The position numbers and the translations under genes were made by a program. This document shows positions 9,791 to 24,700 of a DNA stretch of 64,000 nt, piece by piece (within the stretch, counting starts at the first letter, position 1; each line of letters opens with the position of its first letter). The stretch is from Sympetrum striolatum (Eukaryota; Arthropoda; Insecta; Odonata; Libellulidae), in the NCBI GenBank assembly GCA_947579665.1, contig CANPUZ010000065.1, positions 248,001 through 312,000 on the forward strand, given 5' to 3'. The notes under the pieces were generated by a model. The model had not been told where the DNA came from. It saw only the letters and a list, made by a program, of their open reading frames with translations, and did not search any database.

Positions 9791-12700
9791 TTATATTTAA
9801 TTTGGTAAGATCAAATCTTAAACTTTAAAATGAGTTCAAAATAAACTAATTTTGCTCAATTTTATGCAAAATATGGCCAAAAACATGAAATTTTACCGAT
9901 ATATTTCAAGTTTTTGATGTTTTTTGAGCTAATGGCTTAAAAAAATTGAATATTTCTATAATATTTAGTTAGGTCTTATCAAAAACGTTAAAATGAATCC
10001 AAACTTGACTAAATTTTCTCAATTTTTAGCAAAATATGGCCAAAAAACTGAAATTTCACAGATTATTTTTTCGAGTTTTTGACGTTTTTTGAGTTAAATG
10101 CTACGAAAAATTGAATATTTCTTTAGAATTTGGTTAGATGATATCAAAAAATTTAAAATGAGTCCAAATTTGACAAATTTTGCTCAATTTCTTGCAAAAT
10201 ATGCCCAAAAACCTGAAATTTCACCAATATTTTTTTCGAGTTTTTGACCTTTTTTGAGTAAACTGCTAATATAAAATGAATATGTTATATTGAATTTGGT
10301 AAGATCATATCAGAATCTTTAGAATGAATCAAAACTTAACTAAATTTTCTCAATTTTTAGCAAAATATGGCCAAAAAACTAAAATTTCAATGATTTTTTT
10401 TCGATATACTGCCACGAAAAATTGAGTATTTCTTTTCAATTAAGTTAGATTATATCAAAAAATTTAAAATGAGTCCCAACCTGGCTAATTTTGCTCAATT
10501 CTTAGCAAAATAAGGCCAAAAAACTTAAATTTCACCAATATTTTTTTCGAATTTTCAACGTTTTTTGAGTAAACTGCTACGATAAATTGAATGTATTATA
10601 TTAAATTTGGTAAGATCATATCTAAAACTTTGAAATGAGTTTAAAAAAAAACTAATTTTGCTCAATTTTATGCAAATATGGCCAAAAACATGAAATTGCA
10701 CCAGTATTTTTTTCGAGTTTTCAACGTTTTTTGAGTTAACTGCTGCGAAAAATTGATTATTTCTATAGAATTTGGTTAGATTATATCAGAAACTTTAAAA
10801 TGAGTCAATCTTGACTAATTTTTCTCAATTGTTAGCAAAATATGGCAAAAAAACGTGAAATTTTACCGATTTATTTCCTGTTTTCCACGTTTTTTGAGTT
10901 AACTGTTGCGAAAAATTGAATATTTCTATAGAATTTGGTTAGATCATATCAGAAACTTTAGAATGAATCAAAACTTAACTAAATTTTCTCAATTTTTAGC
11001 AAAATATGGCCAAAAAACTAAAATTTCAATGATATTTTTTCGAATTTTCCTCGTTTTTTGAATTTACTGTTGCTAAAATTGAATATTTCTATAAAAATTG
11101 GTTCGATCTTATCAAAAACTTTGAAATGAGTCCAAATTTGACTAATTTAGCTCAATTTTTATCAAAATATGGCCAAAAACCTGAATTTTCACCAAATTTT
11201 TTCGAGTTTTCGAAGCTTTTTGAGTTAACTGCTACGAAAAATTATATATATCTAATTAATTTGAATATATCTCGTCATAAAAGTAAAATGAATCAAAACT
11301 TTACCTTTTTTTCTCAATTTTTAGCAAAATATGGCCAAAAAACTGAAATTTCACAGATTATTTTTTCGAGTTTTTGACGTTTTTTGAGTTATATGCTACA
11401 AAAAATTGAATATTTCTTTAGAATTTGGTTAAATGATATCAAAAAATTTAAAATGAGTCCAAATTTGACCTATTTTGCTCCATTTCTTGCAAAATATGCC
11501 CAATAACCTGAAATATCACCAATATTTTTTTCGAGTTTTTGACGTTTTTTGAGTAAACTGCTAATATAAATGGAATATGTTATATTGAATTTGGAAAGAT
11601 CATATCTAAAACTTAAAATGAGTCCAAAATAAACTATTTTTGCTCAATTTTATGCAAAATATGGCCAAAAACATGAAAATTTACCGATATATTTCCTGTT
11701 TTCGAAATGTTTTGAGTTAACTGCAACTAAAAATTGAATATTTCTATAGAATTTGGTTAGATTATATCAAAAACTTTAAAATGAGACCAACATTGACTAA
11801 TTTTGCTCAATTTTATGCAAAATATGGCCAAAAACATGAAATTTCACCAGTATTTTTTTCGAGTTTTCAACGTTTTTTGAGTTAACTGCTGCGAAAAATT
11901 GATTATTTCTATAGAATTTGGTTAGATCATATCAGAAACTTTAAAATGAGTCAATCTTGACTAATTTTTCTCAATTTTTAGCAAAATATGGCCAAAAAAC
12001 TAAATTTTTAATTATATTTTTTCGAGTTTTCCATGTTTTTTGAATTAACTGCTGCGAAAAATTGAATATTTCTATAAAATTTAGTTCGATCATATCAAAA
12101 ACTTTAAAATGAATACAAACTTGACTAAATTTTCCCAAATTTTAGCAAAATATGGCCAAAAAACTCAAATTACACTGATATTTTTTCGAGTTTTCCACGT
12201 TCTTTGAATTAACTGCTGCTAAAAATTAAATATTTCTATAGCAATTAGTTAGATCATATCAAAAACTTTAAACGAGTCCAAATTTGACTAATTTAGCTCA
12301 ATTTTTATCAAAATATGGCCAAAAACCTGAATTTTCACCAAATTTTTTCGAGTTTTCGAAGCTTTTTGAGTTAACTGCTACGAAAAATTATATATATCTA
12401 ATTAATTTGAATATATCTCGTCAAAAAAGTAAAATGAATCAAAACTTTACCTTTTTTTCTCAATTTTTAGCAAAATATGGCCAAAAAACTGAAATTTCAC
12501 AGATTATTTTTTCGAGTTTTTGACGTTTTTTGAGTGAAATGCTACGAAAAATTGAATATTTCTTTAGAATTTGGTTAGATGATATCAAAAAATTTAAAAT
12601 GAGTCCAAATTTGACAAATTTTACTCAATTTCTTGCAAAATATGCCCAAAAACCTGAAATTTCACCAATATTTTTTTCGAGTTTTTGACCTTTTTTGAGT

Positions 12701-15700
12701 AAACTGCTAATATAAAATGAATATGTTATATTGAATTTGGTAAGATCATATCAGAATCTTTAGAATGAATCAAAACTTAACTAAATTTTCTCAATTTTTA
12801 GCAAAATATGGCCAAAAAACTAAAATTTCAATGATTTTTTTTCGATATACTGCCACGAAAAATTGAGTATTTCTTTTAAATTAAGTTAGATTATATCAAA
12901 AAATTTAAAATGAGTCCCAACCTGGCTAATTTTGCTCAATTCTTAGCAAAATAAGGCCAAAAAACTTAAATTTCACCAATATTTTTTTCGAATTTTCAAC
13001 GTTTTTTGAGTAAACTGCTACGATAAATTGAATGTATTATATTAAATTTGGTAAGATCATATCTAAAACTTTAAAATGAGTCCAAATTTGACTAATTTCG
13101 CTCAATTTCTTGCAAAGTATGGCCAAAAACCTGAAATTTCACCAATATTTTTTTCGAGTTTTCGACGTTTTTTGAGTAAACTGCTACGATAAATTGAATA
13201 TATTATATTGAATTTGGTAAGATCATATCAAAAACTTTAAAATGAGTCCAAAATAAACTAATTTTGCTCAATTTTATGCAAAATATGGCCAAAAACATGA
13301 AATTTTACCGATATATTTCCAGTTTTCGACGTTTTTTGAGTTAACGGCTTAAAAAAATTGAATATTTCTATAATACATTGTTAGGACCTATCAAAAACAT
13401 TAAAATGAATCCAAACTTGACTAAATTTTCTCAATTTTTGGCAAAATATGGCCAAAAAACTGAAATTTCACGGATTTTTTTCGAGTTTGCGAAATTTTTT
13501 GAGTTAACTGCAACTAAAAATTGAATATTTCTATAGAATTTGGTTAGATGATATCAAAAACTTTAAAATGAGTCCAAAATTGACTAATTTTGCTCAATTT
13601 CTACAAAATATGGCCAAAAACCTGAAATTTCACCAATATTTTTTTCGAGTTTTCAACATTTTTGAGTTAACTGTTGCGAAAAATTGAATATTTCTATAGA
13701 ATTTGGTTAGATCATATCAGAAACCTTAGATTGAATCAAAACTTGACTAATTTTGCTCAATTTCTTGCAAAATATGGCCAAAAACCTGAAATTTCACCAA
13801 TATTTTTTTCGAGTTTTTGACCTTTTTTGAGTAAACTGCTAATATAAAATGAATATGTTATATTGAATTTGGTAAGATCATATCAGAATCTTTAGAATGA
13901 ATAAAACTTAACTAAATTTTCTCAATTTTTAGCAAAATATGGCCAAAAAACTAAAATTTCAATGATTTTTTTTCGATATACTGCCACGAAAAATTGAGTA
14001 TTTCTTTTAAATTAAGTTAGATTATATCAAAAAATTTAAAATGAGTCCCAACCTGGCTAATTTTGCTCAATTCTTAGCAAAATAAGGCCAAAAAACTTAA
14101 ATTTCACCAATATTTTTTTCGAATTTTCAACGTTTTTTGAGTAAACTGCTACGATAAATTGAATATATTATATTAAATTTGATAAGATCATATCTAAAAC
14201 TTTAAAATGAGTATAAAAATAAACTAATTTTCCTCAATTTTATGCAAAATATGGCCAAAAACATGAAATTTCACCAGTATTTTTTTCGAGTTTTCAACGT
14301 TTTTTGAGTTAACTGAAGCGAAAAATTGGTTATTTCTATAGAATTTGGTTAGATCATATCAGAAACTTTAAAATGAGTCAATCTTGACTAATTTTTCTCA
14401 ATTGTTAGCAAAATATGGCAAAAAAACCTGAGATTTTACCGATTTATTTCCTGTTTTCCACGTTTTTTGAATTAACTGCTGCTAAAAATTGATATTTCGA
14501 TAGGAATTGGTTAGATCTTATCAAGAACTTTAAAATGTGTCCGAATTTGACTAATATTGCTCAATTTCTTGCAAAATATGGCCAAAAACCTGAAATTTCA
14601 CCAATATTTTTTTCGAGTTTTCGACGTTTGTTGAGTAAACTGCTAATATAAATTGAATATATTATATTGAATTTGGTCAGATCATATCTAAAACTTTAAA
14701 ATGAGTCCAAAATAAACTAATTTTGCTCAATGTTTTGCAAAATATGGCCAAAAACATGAAAATTTACCGATATATTTCCAGTTTTCGACGTTTTTTGAGT
14801 TAACTGCTGCGAAAAATTGAATATTTCTATAGAATTTGGTTAGACCATATCAGAAACTTTAGAATGAATCAAAACTTGACTAAATTTTCTCAATTTTTAG
14901 CAAAATATGGCCAAAAAAATAAAATTTCAATGATATTTTTTCGAATTTTCCTCGTTTTTTGAATTTACTGCTGCTTAAAATTAAATATTTCTATTAAAAT
15001 TGGTTCGATCTTGCCAAAAACTCTGAAATGAGTCCAAATTTGACTTATTTAGCTCAATTTTTATCAAAATATGGAAAAAACCTGTATTTTCACCAATTTT
15101 TTTCGAGTTTTCGAAGCTTTTTGAGTTAACTGCTATGATGAATTGTAAATATCTAATTAATTTTGATATATCTCGTCAAAAAAGTAAAATGAATATAATT
15201 TTACCTGTTTTTCTCAATTTTTAGCAATATATGGCCAAAAAACTGAAATTTCACGGATTATTTTTTCGAGTTTTCGACGGTTTTTGAGTTAAATGCTACG
15301 AAAAATTGAATATCTCAATAGAATTTGGTTAGATCTTATCAAAAACTTTAAATGAGTCCAAATTTGACAAATTTTGCTCAATTTCTTGCAAAATATGGCC
15401 AAAAACCTGAAATTTCACCAATATTTTTTTCGAGTTTTCAACTTTTTTTGAGTTAACTGTTGCGAAAAATTGAATATTTCTATAGAATTTGGTTAGATCA
15501 TATCAGAATCTTTAAAATGAATCAAAACTTGACTAATTTTTCTCAATTTTTAGCAAAATATGGCCAAAAAACTAAAATTTCAATTATATTTTTTCGAGTT
15601 TTCCATGTTTTTTGAATTAACTGCTGCTTAAATTTGAATATTTCTATAAGAATTGGTTAGATCTTATCAAAAACTTTAAGATGAGTCCAAAGTTGACTAA

Positions 15701-18700
15701 TTTAGCTCAATTTCTTGCAAAAAATGGCCAAAAACCTGAAATTTCACAAAAATTTTTTTCGAGTTTTTGACGTTTTTTGAGTAAACTGCTACAATAAATT
15801 GAATATATTATATTTAATTTGGTAAGATCAAATCTTAAACTTTAAAATGAGTTCAAAATAAACTAATTTTGCTCAATTTTATGCAAAATATGGCCAAAAA
15901 CATGAAATTTTACCGATATATTTCAAGTTTTCGATGTTTTTTGAGCTAATGGCTTAAAAAAATTGAATATTTCTATAATATTTAGTTAGGTCTTATCAAA
16001 AACGTTAAAATGAATCCAAACTTGACTAAATTTTCTCAATTTTTAGCAAAATATGGCCAAAAAACTGAAATTTCACAGATTATTTTTTCTAGTTTTTGAC
16101 GTTTTTTGAGTTAAATGCTACGAAAAATTGAATATTTCTTTAGAATTTGGTTAGATGATATGAAAAAATTTAAAATGAGTCCAAATTTGACAAATTTTGC
16201 TCAATTTCTTGCAAAATATGCCCAAAAACCTGAATTTTCACCAATATTTTTTTCGAGTTTTTGACCTTTTTTGAGTAAACTGCTAATATAAAATGAATAT
16301 GTTATATTGAATTTGGTAAGATCATATCAGAATCTTTAGAATGAATCAAAACTTAACTAAATTTTCTCAATTTTTAGCAAAATATGGCCAAAAAACTAAA
16401 ATTTCAATGATTTTTTTTTCGATATACTGCCACGAAAAATTGAGTATTTCTTTTCAATTAAGTTAGATTATATCAAAAAATTTAAAATGAGTCCCAACCT
16501 GGCTAATTTTGCTCAATTCTTAGCAAAATAAGGCCAAAAAACTTAAATTTCACCAATATTTTTTTCGAATTTTCAACGTTTTTTGAGTAAACTGCTACGA
16601 TAAATTGAATGTATTATATTAAATTTGGTAAGATCATATCTAAAACTTTGAAATGAGTTTAAAAAAAAACTAATTTTGCTCAATTTTATGCAAAATATGG
16701 CCAAAAACATGAAATTGCACCAGTATTTTTTTCGAGTTTTCAACGTTTTTTGAGTTAACTGCTGCGAAAAATTGATTATTTCTATAGAATTTGGTTAGAT
16801 CATATCAGAAACTTTAAAATGAGTCAATCTTGACTAATTTTTCTCAATTGTTAGCAAAATATGGCAAAAAAACGTGAAATTTTACCGATTTATTTCCTGT
16901 TTTCCACGTTTTTTGAGTTAACTGTTGCGAAAAATTGAATATTTCTATAGAATTAGGTTAGATCATATCAGAAACTTTAGAATGAATCAAAACTTAACTA
17001 AATTTTCTCAATTTTTAGCAAAATATGGCCAAAAAACTGAAATTTCAATGATATTTTTTCGAATTTTCCTCGTTTTTTGAATTTACTGTTGCTAAAATTG
17101 AATATTTCTATAAAAATTGGTTCGATCTTATCAAAAACTTTGAAATGAGTCCAAATTTGACTAATTTAGCTCAATTTTTATCAAAATATGGCCAAAAACC
17201 TGAATTTTCACCAAATTTTTTCGAGTTTTCGAAGCTTTTTAAGTTAACTGCTACGAAAAATTATATATATCTAATTAATTTGAATATATCTCGTCAAAAA
17301 AGTAAAATGAATCAAAACTTTACCTTTTTTTCTCAATTTTTAGCAAAATATGGCCAAAAAACTGAAATTTCACAGATTATTTTTTCGAGTTTTTGACGTT
17401 TTTTGAGTTAAATGCTACGAAAAATTGAATATTTCTTTAGAATTTGGTTAGATGATATCAAAAAATTTAAAATGAGTCCAAATTTGACAAATTTTACTCA
17501 ATTTCTTGCAAAATATGCCCAAAAACCTGAAATTTCACCAATATTTTTTTCGAGTTTTTGACCTTTTTTGAGTAAACTGCTAATATAAAATGAATATGTT
17601 ATATTGAATTTGGTAAGATCATATCAGAATCTTTAGAATGAATCAAAACTTAACTAAATTTTCTCAATTTTTAGCAAAATATGGCCAAAAAACTAAAATT
17701 TCAATGATTTTTTTTCGATATACTGCCACGAAAAATTGAGTATTTCTTTTAAATTAAGTTAGATTATATCAAAAAATTTAAAATGAGTCCCAACCTGGCT
17801 AATTTTGCTCAATTCTTAGCAAAATAAGGCCAAAAAACTTAAATTTCACCAATATTTTTTTCGATTTTTCAACGTTTTTTGAGTAAACTGCTACGATAAG
17901 TTGAATGTATTATATTAAATTTGGTAAGATCATATCAAAAACTTTAAAATGAGTCCAAATTTGACTAATTTCGCTCAATTTCTTGCAAAGTATGGCCAAA
18001 AACCTGAAATTTCACCAATATTTTTTTCGAGTTTTCGACGTTTTTTGAGTTAACTGAAGCGAAAAATTGATTATTTCTATAGAATTTGGTTAGATCATAT
18101 CAGAAACTTTAAAATGAGTCAATCTTGACTAATTTTTCTCAATTGTTAGCAAAATATGGCAAAAAAACCTGAGATTTTACCGATTTATTTCCTGTTTTCC
18201 ACGTTTTTTGAATTAACTGCTGCTAAAAATTGATATTTCGATAGGAATTGGTTAGATCTTATCAAGAACTTTAAAATGTGTCCGAATTTGACTAATATTG
18301 CTCAATTTCTTGCAAAATATGGCCAAAAACCTGAAATTTCACCAATATTTTTTTCGAGTTTTCGACGTTTGTTGAGTAAACTGCTAATATAAATTGAATA
18401 TATTATATTGAATTTGGTCAGATCATATCTAAAACTTTAAAATGAGTCCAAAATAAACTAATTTTGCTCAATGTTATGCAAAATATGGCCAAAAACATGA
18501 AAATTTACCGATATATTTCCAGTTTTCGACGTTTTTTGAGTTAACTGCTGCGAAAAATTGAATATTTCTATAGAATTTGGTTAGACCATATCAGAAACTT
18601 TAGAATGAATCAAAACTTGACTAAATTTTCTCAATTTTTAGCAAAATATGGCCAAAAAAATAAAATTTCAATGATATTTTTTCGAATTTTCCTCGTTTTT

Positions 18701-21700
18701 TGAATTTACTGCTGCTTAAAATTAAATATTTCTATTAAAATTGGTTCGATCTTGCCAAAAACTCTGAAATGAGTCCAAATTTGACTAATTTAGCTCAATT
18801 TTTATCAAAATATGGAAAAAACCTGTATTTTCACCAATTTTTTTCGAGTTTTCGAAGCTTTTTGAGTTAACTGCTATGATGAATTGTAAATATCTAATTA
18901 ATTTTGATATATCTCGTCAAAAAAGTAAAATGAATATAATTTTACCTGTTTTTCTCAATTTTTAGCAATATATGGCCAAAAACTGAAATTTCACGGATTA
19001 TTTTTTCGAGTTTTCGACGGTTTTTGAGTTAAATGCTACGAAAAATTGAATATCTCAATAGAATTTGGTTAGATCTTATCAAAAACTTTAAATGAGTCCA
19101 AATTTGACAAATTTTGCTCAATTTCTTGCAAAATATGGCCAAAAACCTGAAATTTCACCAATATTTTTTTCGAGTTTTCAACTTTTTTTGAGTTAACTGT
19201 TGCGAAAAATTGAATATTTCTATAGAATTTGGTTAGATCATATCAGAATCTTTAAAATGAATCAAAACTTGACTAATTTTTCTCAATTTTTAGCAAAATA
19301 TGGCCAAAAAACTAAAATTTCAATTATATTTTTTCGAGTTTTCCATGTTTTTTGAATTAACTGCTGCTTAAATTTGAATATTTCTATAAGAATTGGTTAG
19401 ATCTTATCAAAAACTTTAAGATGAGTCCAAAGTTGACTAATTTAGCTCAATTTTTATCAAAATAAGGCCAAAAACCTGAATTTTCACCAATTTTTTTAAA
19501 GTTTTCGAAGCTTTTTGAGTTAACAGCTACGAAAAATTATATATCTAATTAATTTGAATATATCTCGTCAAAAAAGTAAAATGAATCAAAACTTTACCTT
19601 TTTTTCTCAATTTTAAGCGAAATATGGCCAAAAAACTGAAATTTCACAGATTATTTTTTCGAATTTTTGACGTTTTTTGAGTTAAATGCTACGAAAATTT
19701 GAATATTTCTATAGGATTTGGTTAGATGATATCAAAAACTTTAAAATGAGTCCAAATTTGACTAATTTTGCTCAATTTCTTGCAAAAAATGGCCAAAAAC
19801 CTGAAATTTCACAAAAATTTTTTTCGAGTTTTTGACGTTTTTTGAGTAAACTGCTACAATAAATTGAATATATTATATTTAATTTGGTAAGATCAAAGCA
19901 TAAACTTTAAAATGAGTTCAAAATAAACTAATTTTGCTCAATTTTATGCAAAATATGGCCAAAAACATGAAATTTTACCGATATATTTCAAGTTTTCGAT
20001 GTTTTTTGAGCTAATGGCTTAAAAAAATTGAATATTTCTATAATATTTAGTTAGGTCTTATCAAAAACGTTAAAATGAATCCAAACTTGACTAAATTTTC
20101 TCAATTTTTAGCAAAATATGGCCAAAAAACTGAAATTTCACAGATTATTTTTTCGAGTTTTTGACGTTTTTTGAGTTAAATGCTACGAAAAATTGAATAT
20201 TTCTTTATAATTTGGTTAGATGATATCAAAAAATTTAAAATGAGTCCAAATTTGACAAATTTTGCTCAATTTCTTGCAAAATATGCCCAAAAACCTGAAA
20301 TTTCACCAATATTTTTTTCGAGTTTTTGACCTTTTTTGAGTAAACTGCTAATATAAAATGAATATGTTATATTGAATTTGGTAAGATCATATCAGAATCT
20401 TTAGAATGAATCAAAACTTAACTAAATTTTCTCAATTTTTAGCAAAATATGGCCAAAAAACTAAAATTTCAATGATTTTTTTTCGATATACTGCCACGAA
20501 AAATTGAGTATTTCTTTTCAATTAAGTTAGATTATATCAAAAAATTTAAAATGAGTCCCAACCTGGCTAATTTTGCTCAATTCTTAGCAAAATAAGGCCA
20601 AAAAACTTAAATTTCACCAATATTTTTTTCGAATTTTCAACGTTTTTTGAGTAAACTGCTACGATAAATTGAATGTATTATATTAAATTTGGTAAGATCA
20701 TATCTAAAACTTTGAAATGAGTTTAAAAAAAAACTAATTTTGCTCAATTTTATGCAAAATATGGCCAAAAACATGAAATTGCACCAGTATTTTTTTCGAG
20801 TTTTTAACGTTTTTTGAGTTAACTGAAGCGAAAAATTGATTATTTCTATAGAATTTGGTTAGATCATATCAGAAACTTTAAAATGAGTCAAACTTGACTA
20901 ATTTTTCTCAATTGTTAGCAAAATATGGCAAAAAAACGTGAAATTTTACCGATTTATTTCCTGTTTTCCACGTTTTTTGAGTTAACTGTTGCGAAAAATT
21001 GAATATTTCTATAGAATTTGGTTAGATCATATCAGAAACTTTAGAATGAATCAAAACTTAACTAAATTTTCTCAATTTTTAGCAAAATATGGCCAAAAAA
21101 CTAAAATTTCAATGATATTTTTTCGAATTTTCCTCGTTTTTTGAATTTACTGTTGCTAAAATTGAATATTTCTATAAAAATTGGTTCAATCTTATCAAAA
21201 ACTTTGAAATGAGTCCAAATTTGACTAATTTAGCTAAATTTTTATCAAAATATGGCCAAAAACCAGAATTTTCACCACATTTTTTCGAGTTTTCGAAGCT
21301 TTTTGAGTTAACTGCTACGAAAAATTATATATATCTAATTAATTTGAATATATCTCGTCAAAAAAGTAAAATGAATCAAAACTTTACCTTTTTTTCTCAA
21401 TTTTTAGCAAAATATGGCCATAAAACTGAAATTTCACGGATTATTTTTTTGAGTTAAATGCTACGAAAAATTGAATATTTCGATAGAATTTGGTTAGATG
21501 ATATCAAAAACTTTAAAATGAGTCCAAATTTGACTAATTTAGCTAAATTTTTATCAAAATATGGCCAAAAACCAGAATTTTCACCACATTTTTTCGAGTT
21601 TTCGAAGCTTTTTGAGTTAACTGCTATGATGAATTGTAAATATCTAATTAATTTTGATATATCTCGTCAAAAAAGTAAAATGAATCAAAATTTTACCTGT

Positions 21701-24700
21701 TTTTCTCAATTTTTAGCCAAATATGGCCATAAAACTGAAATTTCACGGATTATTTTTTTGAGTTAAATGCTACGAAAAATTGAATATTTCGATAGAATTT
21801 GGTTAGATGATATCAAAAACTTTAAAATGAGTCCAAATTTGACTAATTTCGCTCAATTTCTTGCAAAGTATGGCCAAAAACCTGAAATTTCACCAATATT
21901 TTTTTCGAGTTTTCGACGTTTTTTGAGTAAACTGCTACGATAAATTGAATATATTATATTGAATTTGGTAAGATCATATCTAAAACTTTAAAATGAGTCC
22001 AAAATAAACTAATTTTGCTCAATTTTATGCAAAATATGGCCAAAAACATGAAATTTTACCGATATATTTCCAGTTTTCGACGTTTTTTGAGTTAACGGCT
22101 TAAAAAAATTGAATATTTCTATAATACTTTGTTAGGACCTATCAAAAACGTTAAAATGAATCCAAACTTGACTAAATTTTCCCAATTTTTGGCAAAATAT
22201 GGCCAAAAAACTGAAATTTCACGGATTTTTTTTCGAGTTTACGAAATTTTTTGAGTTAACTGCAACTAAAAATTGAATATTTCTATAGAATTTGGTTAGA
22301 TGATATCAAAAACTTTAAAATGAGTCCAAATTTGACAAATTTTACTCAATTTCTTGCAAAATATGGCCAAAAACCTGAAATTTCACCAATATTTTTTTCG
22401 AGTTTTTGACCTTTTTTGAGTAAACTGCTAATATAAAATGAATATGTTATATTGAATTTGGTAAGATCATATCAGAATCTTTAGAATGAATCAAAACTTA
22501 ACTAAATTTTCTCAATTTTTAGCAAAATATGGCCAAAAAACTAAAATTTCAATGATTTTTTTTCGATATACTGCCACGAAAAATTGAGTATTTCTTTTAA
22601 ATTAAGTTAGATTATATCAAAAAATTTAAAATGAGTCCCAACCTGGCTAATTTTGCTCAATTCTTAGCAAAATAAGGCCAAAAAACTTAAATTTCACCAA
22701 TATTTTTTTCGAATTTTCAACGTTTTTTGAGTAAACTGCTACGATAAATTGAATATATTATATTAAATTTGGTAAGATCATATCTAAAACTTTAAAATGA
22801 GTATAAAAATAAACTAATTTTGCTCAATTTTATGCAAAATATGGCCAAAAACATGAAATTTCACCAGTATTTTTTTCGAGTTTTCAACGTTTTTTGAGTT
22901 AACTGAAGCGAAAAATTGATTATTTCTATAGAATTTGGTTAGATCATATCAGAAACTTTAAAATGAGTCAATCTTGACTAATTTTTCTCAATTGTTAGCA
23001 AAATATGGCAAAAAAACCTGAGATTTTACCGATTTATTTCCTGTTTTCCACGTTTTTTGAATTAACTGCTGCTAAAAATTGATATTTCGATAGGAATTGG
23101 TTAGATCTTATCAAGAACTTTAAAATGTGTCCGAATTTGACTAATATTGCTCAATTTCTTGCAAAATATGGCCAAAAACCTGAAATTTCACCAATATTTT
23201 TTTCGAGTTTTCGACGTTTGTTGAGTAAACTGCTAATATAAATTGAATATATTATATTGAATTTGGTCAGATCATATCTAAAACTTTAAAATGAGTCCAA
23301 AATAAACTAATTTTGCTCAATGTTATGCAAAATATGGCCAAAAACATGAAAATTTACCGATATATTTCCAGTTTTCGACGTTTTTTGAGTTAACTGCTGC
23401 GAAAAATTGAATATTTCTATAGAATTTGGTTAGATCTAATCAGAAACTTTAGAATGAATCAAAACTTGACTAAATTTTCTCAATTTTTAGCAAAATATGG
23501 CCAAAAAAATAAAATTTCAATGATATTTTTTCGAATTTTCCTCGTTTTTTGAATTTACTGCTGCTTAAAATTAAATATTTCTATTAAAATTGGTTCGATC
23601 TTGCCAAAAACTCTGAAATGAGTCCAAATTTGACTAATTTAGCTCAATTTTTATCAAAATATGGAAAAAACCTGTATTTTCACCAATTTTTTTCGAGTTT
23701 TCGAAGCTTTTTGAGTTAACAGCTACGAAAAATTATATATCTAATTAATTTGAATATATCTCGTCAAAAAAGTAAAATGAATCAAAACTTTACCTTTTTT
23801 TCTCAATTTTAAGCAAAATATGGCCAAAAAACTGAAATTTCACAGATTATATTTTCGAATTTTTGACGTTTTTTGAGTTAAATGCTACGAAAATTTGAAT
23901 ATTTCTATAGGATTTGGTTAGATGATATCAAAAACTTTAAAATGAGTCCAAAATAAACTAATTTTGCTCAATTTTATGCAAAATATGGCCAAAAACATGA
24001 AAATTTACCGATATATTTCCAGTTTTCGACGTTTTTTGAGTTAACGGCTTAAAAAAATTGAATATTTCTATAATATGTAGTTAGGTCTTATCAAAAACGT
24101 TAAAATGAATCCAAACTTGACTAAATTTTCTCAATTTTTAGCAAAATATGGCGAAAAAACTGAAATTTCACGGATTTTTTTTCGAGTTTGCGAAATTTTT
24201 TGAGTTAACTGCTACTAAAAATTGAATATTCTATAGAATTTGGTTAGATGATATCAAAAAAATTAAAATGAGTCCCAACCTGGCTAATTTTGCTCAATTC
24301 TTAGCAAAATAAGGCCAAAAAACTGAAATTTCACCAATATTTTTTCGAGTTTTCGACGTTTTTTGAGTAAACTTCAACGATAAATTAAATATATAATATT
24401 AAAATTGGTAAGATCATATCTAAAACTTTAAAATGAGTATAAAAATAAACTAATTTTGCTCAATTTTATGCAAAATATGGCCAAAAACATGAAATTTCAC
24501 CAATATTTTTTTCGAGTTTTCAACGTTTTTTGAGTTAACTGCTGTGAAAAATTGAATATTTCTATAGAATTTGGTTAGATCGTATCAGAAACTTTAAAAT
24601 GAGTCAAACTTGTCTAATTTTGCTCAATTTTTAGCAAAATATGGCCAAAAACCTGAAATATTACCGATTTATTTCCCGTTTTCCACGTTTTTTGAATTAA

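Noticed and set aside
11126..11377. Open frames of about 80-107 codons in the satellite (also 12,284, 17,145, 21,209, 21,458, 26,010)
   Set aside because: They translate the same monomer over and over, start and stop at monomer-specific positions, and every monomer has stops in all frames elsewhere. Translation of a satellite, not a protein family.
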